Source: Imperialibacter roseus (GTDB taxonomy: Bacteria > Bacteroidota > Bacteroidia > Cytophagales > Cyclobacteriaceae). Taken from it: a DNA stretch of 64,000 bases. How positions within the stretch are numbered: the first letter of the stretch is position 1; every line of letters starts with the position of its first letter. The position numbers and the translations under genes are program-made. The notes under the pieces were generated by a model. That model had not been told where the DNA came from, did not search any database, and was given only the letters and a program-made list of their open reading frames with translations. This document shows positions 61,517 through 64,000 of this stretch, one piece after another. The stretch lies in assembly GCF_032999765.1 (NCBI RefSeq), contig NZ_CP136051.1, positions 1,526,417 through 1,590,416 on the forward strand, written 5' to 3'.

Positions 61517-62437
61517 TTATTTGAATCCGATTTCAGCCAAACCTTTGTGACTGATGTTGATAGCCTCAAAAGGTGGTAATCCAAAAGTGGCATCCTGCTC
61601 TACCAGGTAGAACTCCATACCTGACTGAGCCTTGGCTGCCAATATTTTCTTAAAGTCGATGCTGCCGGTGCCTACAGGAGCAAAATTGCCTTCAGCATTC
61701 ATATCTTTCACGTGCCATGCTTTGAAACGGCCTGGGTATTTTTCGAAGTAAGCCAGCGGGTCAGCGCCTGCTTTGGCTACCCAGAAAAGATCCATTTGGA
61801 AGTTCACAACATCAGCGCTGCAATTTTCCAGCAGGTAATCGATCAGTACAGTACCGTCCTCCCCTGGCATAAATTCAAAATTGTGGTTGTGATACAACAA
61901 CTGAAGCCCGGCTGCCTTACATTTTTCGCCCAGTGTATCCAGAATTTTAGCAATGTCGGCAGGTGTGCCTTTCATGCCCATGGTCATTGTTTCTCTGTTG
62001 AAAGTAAACATGCCCATCGGCGGAACCGGGATTACAAAGTACTGGATACCGGCAGCTTTGCAGTCAGCGATCAGCTGATCAGCGTTTTCCATGGTCACCA
62101 TGCCCATGTGAGCACTTTTGGCGGTGAGACCAAGGGTGGCAAGGTAAGCTTTGAAATCAGCGGGAGTCATGCCATAGAACTTGCCCTCTTCATAGTTGGC
62201 TGCTTCCACGTAGGCGTAGCCAGCGTCCGCTACTACCTGAAGGGTGGCCTTAGGATCGGTAGCCATGGAGTCACGCACGGTGTAAAGAGCAAGTCCGCCA
62301 AACTCAGTCGGCATTGTCTCCACCATAGCAGTCGAGTCTGCAGATTCTTCGGTTGAGTTGGTTTTGGTGCTGCAGGCAGAGAAGCCAAGGACTATGGCCA
62401 GCAGCAGTGTAAAGCTTAATTGTAAGTTACTTTTCAT
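61517..62437 (-). CDS. Sugar-phosphate isomerase/epimerase-like lipoprotein (xylose-isomerase-type barrel)
   Basis: Start at the ATG at 62437 (MKSNLQLSFTLLLAIVLGFS), giving a lipoprotein signal with Cys after GFSA at about residue 22; an upstream start is less likely. The 306-residue protein has an AP-endonuclease-2/xylose-isomerase TIM barrel: GLALYTVRDSM, AHMGMVTMENADQLIADCKA, LLYHNHNFEFMP (metal His/Glu), NFQMDLFWVAKAGAD and KAWHVKDMN. Exported relatives are common in Bacteroidota near ThuA-like and oxidoreductase genes and may process 3-keto sugars; that link is inference. Confidence 0.88.
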   Translation of the reverse strand: MKSNLQLSFTLLLAIVLGFSACSTKTNSTEESADSTAMVETMPTEFGGLALYTVRDSMATDPKATLQVVADAGYAYVEAANYEEGKFYGMTPADFKAYLATLGLTAKSAHMGMVTMENADQLIADCKAAGIQYFVIPVPPMGMFTFNRETMTMGMKGTPADIAKILDTLGEKCKAAGLQLLYHNHNFEFMPGEDGTVLIDYLLENCSADVVNFQMDLFWVAKAGADPLAYFEKYPGRFKAWHVKDMNAEGNFAPVGTGSIDFKKILAAKAQSGMEFYLVEQDATFGLPPFEAINISHKGLAEIGFK

Positions 62438-62543
62438 GATAGATTCAGTGTTTAATGCGTCAAAGTTACGCAACTTCAGGGGAAATGGAATATTTATGTT
62501 GCTAGTTAGTGCTTATTCGAATTTGCAACAGTTGCTCTAAGTT

Positions 62544-62885
62544 TTACTGAATCAGATTGAGTAGTGTTTGCAAATCCTTATCAGTGATCGTTTCTTGATC
62601 TGATTTATCATAGATGGAAAGTAGGTACACTACGTGACTAGATACGTGAACTACATGAGTTATTAGTCTTGCTCCGCCGGATTTACCCTTACCTTTTGAT
62701 TTAATAGCTAGCCGTATTTTGTAGCAATCATTCCCAATGGAAGTGCCAATTTGAGGGTTTTCCGAAAGCTGACGACCGAGTTCGGCTAATTCTCCTTTAA
62801 GAGATGGATATTTTCTAATGAGCTTTTTCGCCTCTTTACGAAAAGGCGCTATGGTCTCAATTTTATAACTCACTGAGGAACTCAC
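62544..62885 (-). CDS. RelE/ParE-superfamily toxin, second pair
   Basis: A 113-residue basic protein starting at GTG (62885; another GTG at 62873 is possible). APFRKEAKKLIRKYPSLKGE at the N-terminus, then CYKIRLAIKSKGKGKSGGAR and VVYLLSIYDKSDQETI near the end match the longer RelE-like toxins of the HigB/YafQ-related type found in Bacteroidota. It overlaps the upstream antitoxin gene by 11-23 bp. It should inhibit translation when the antitoxin is degraded. Confidence 0.85.
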   Translation of the reverse strand: MSSSVSYKIETIAPFRKEAKKLIRKYPSLKGELAELGRQLSENPQIGTSIGNDCYKIRLAIKSKGKGKSGGARLITHVVHVSSHVVYLLSIYDKSDQETITDKDLQTLLNLIQ

Positions 62886-63069
62886 TGAGGGGTTGCGCCT
62901 TCTTCTTACCGGCTTTGACCAGATTCACTTCCTCTACTGCCTCCTTAAGCCCCTCCAGTACTTCTGCCTTATAAGGGGTGAGTGGCTTGGCTTTAACGAA
63001 TGAAAAGTTCTTTAGCACTTCCAAAACGAATGCAGCCTTGTCGTCTTTTATATCCAGAATTACCTTCAT
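62863..63069 (-). CDS. Antitoxin-like protein of the second RelE-type pair
   Basis: Start at the ATG at 63069 (MKVILDIKDDKAAFVLEVLK); a longer frame reaches 63153. The 68-residue protein has a short beta-alpha N-terminus, KNFSFVKAKPLTPYKAEVL, and an acidic helical tail ending PLSEFLSEL. The opening is the pattern seen in small antitoxins paired with this RelE-like group. It overlaps the toxin gene. TATATTTG on the minus strand (63106-63099) could be its -7 element, without an obvious -33. Confidence 0.78.
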   Translation of the reverse strand: MKVILDIKDDKAAFVLEVLKNFSFVKAKPLTPYKAEVLEGLKEAVEEVNLVKAGKKKAQPLSEFLSEL

Positions 63070-63213
63070 AGAAACATTGATTTGGCCGGTCGGCTGCTCA
63101 AATATACGAAATAGATGTTCCTCTTCGGAATATTTTGGCGGTTGCAAGCGCATATATAGGTGCCCGGGGTGCTACAACCACCGACGATAGTGATTTATGC
63201 CTCACTTAGCTTT

Positions 63214-63243
63214 CACTCAGAGTCTCTCGCAGAGGACTCTGAG
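63214..63243. repeat. CAGAGTC-type intergenic palindrome, copy 3
   Basis: CACTCAGAGTCTCTCGCAG then AGGACTCTGAG: the most symmetric copy, CTCAGAGTC pairing with GACTCTGAG around TCTCGCAGAG. It lies in the gap between the second toxin-antitoxin pair and the last gene. Confidence 0.75.
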
Positions 63244-63284
63244 AAGGGCAGGAATTTCACCCCGGAAAGTTCACGTCGTTATTC

Positions 63285-64000
63285 CTATTGCACCAGCCAT
63301 TCATTTTGCTCTTCAATAATCATGGACAGGCAGGCAGCTGCCATTTTCAGCTTTTGATCAGCTGGCAAATCAGACGATATCCAGACATTTCGCTTGGGAG
63401 TAGCCTGCACGGCACCAATTTCAACGTCTCCCTTGTAGATAGCAAAACCTACCCAAAGAGTGAAAGGAGCTACCCTGCCGTTGTCCATTCTCTTTACAGG
63501 CACCAGTTTGTATTCCTCAGTATCTGTTTTGATAGCCCCGGTGAAAACGCCGTTGGCCACAGAGGCCGCCAGTCCCCACGTAAGTGTGTCGGCGCTGGAA
63601 GTAATGAGTGCCGTGACGTTCTGCGAGCCTTGCGACATGGTAATGTTGGGGAACCAGGAGTTTTGTGAGCTTTGCACCAGTCCGTCTTTCGACATGTTGA
63701 CGACGGCGGTGTCGCCTGCACTATTGATCATCGTGAAAGCCAGCTGCTGGCTGGAAGAAGAAATAGTGCCCTGCATATTGCTTCTGCTATTGGTAGTAAG
63801 CCAGCCGGCTTTGGAAGACACAATTTTGTATTCATCAAAGTAGTAATAGGGCACCGCTTTCATTCCTTTATACTTGACTTGCTGAGGGGTGGCCTTGGCG
63901 CTTAGCGAGGGGTCGATCTGCATGATCATCTGGGCATTCACTACTGACAGTGATGCCATGGAAATAACGGCTGTAACGACGATTTTAGTGAGAAAAGTTC
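63285..64000 (-). CDS. Exported protein of unknown function, 5' end outside window
   Basis: The frame is open to the window edge. Upstream of an internal ATG at 63959 it continues as TFLTKIVVTAVIS before MASLSVVNAQ, so the real start lies a few codons beyond base 64000 and the whole stretch is a signal peptide. The mature protein (about 215 residues visible) is beta-rich with polar repeats (SRSNMQGTISSSSQQLAFTM, NVTALITSSADTLTWGLAAS) and ends MAAACLSMIIEEQNEWLVQ. I do not recognise a family; a periplasmic or surface role is likely. Confidence 0.7.
   Translation of the reverse strand, partial: TFLTKIVVTAVISMASLSVVNAQMIMQIDPSLSAKATPQQVKYKGMKAVPYYYFDEYKIVSSKAGWLTTNSRSNMQGTISSSSQQLAFTMINSAGDTAVVNMSKDGLVQSSQNSWFPNITMSQGSQNVTALITSSADTLTWGLAASVANGVFTGAIKTDTEEYKLVPVKRMDNGRVAPFTLWVGFAIYKGDVEIGAVQATPKRNVWISSDLPADQKLKMAAACLSMIIEEQNEWLVQ

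Overview
The window looks like chromosomal DNA of a Bacteroidota bacterium, most likely a member of the Cytophagales. The signs are promoters of the type TTG/TTTG-N18-20-TAnnTTTG, few Shine-Dalgarno sequences, many Tat or lipobox-bearing secreted hydrolases, ThuA-domain and PKD/cytochrome c sugar dehydrogenase proteins, and an ImuA-ImuB-DnaE2 cassette. No rRNA, IS transposase, phage or CRISPR array was seen. One tRNA (Glu, UUC) is present. Both ends cut a gene: a kinase-fold protein at 1-900 and an exported protein at 63285-64000.

Layout. 0-12.5 kb: secreted or envelope functions (esterase, MsrB lipoprotein, MacB/FtsX-type permease, CocE-type hydrolase, ABC ATPase, penicillin acylase with a small membrane protein, beta-barrel protein). 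12.6-22.8 kb: a nearly mirror-symmetric block holding two copies of an alpha-oxoamine-synthase/GNAT fusion, each with a divergent small STAS-like gene, with two soluble hybrid histidine kinases in tandem between them. One fusion copy carries a one-base frameshift. This is the best candidate for an undescribed system. 22.8-30.7 kb: housekeeping genes (sucC, lolD-like, an EamA permease, yebC, the NAD-salvage pair pncB-pncA, gap, tRNA-Glu). 30.7-35.9 kb: two ThuA-domain genes, one a ThuA/sugar-dehydrogenase/PKD/cytochrome c fusion, divergent from a Nudix-like regulator with a palindromic AT-rich intergenic region.

36-46.6 kb: an orphan succinate-dehydrogenase cytochrome b subunit, then a four-GAF sigma-54 activator. 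Immediately downstream are palindromes, a -24/-12 type promoter and a ten-gene array: three YCII/DGPF proteins, an NAD(P)-binding protein, NDH-2, an AhpD-like protein, small unknown proteins and an ECF42-like sigma factor. 46.6-49.3 kb: an HxlR/SDR divergent pair, then gene debris: a decayed copy of the Nudix-regulator 3' end, a RelE-type toxin-antitoxin pair, a decayed copy of the dnaE2 3' end, and a DUF433 gene whose toxin partner is missing. 49.3-55.1 kb: imuA-imuB-dnaE2 for SOS mutagenesis, with a large palindrome overlapping the imuA promoter.

55.1-64 kb: a URO-D-like exported protein, DinB-like protein, a frameshifted nucleotidyltransferase pair, purT, a third ThuA protein, an NrnA-like DHH phosphoesterase, a sugar isomerase-like lipoprotein, and a second RelE-type pair. 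Several families of short palindromic intergenic repeats recur across the window. All assignments come from reading motifs by eye; no database search was possible.
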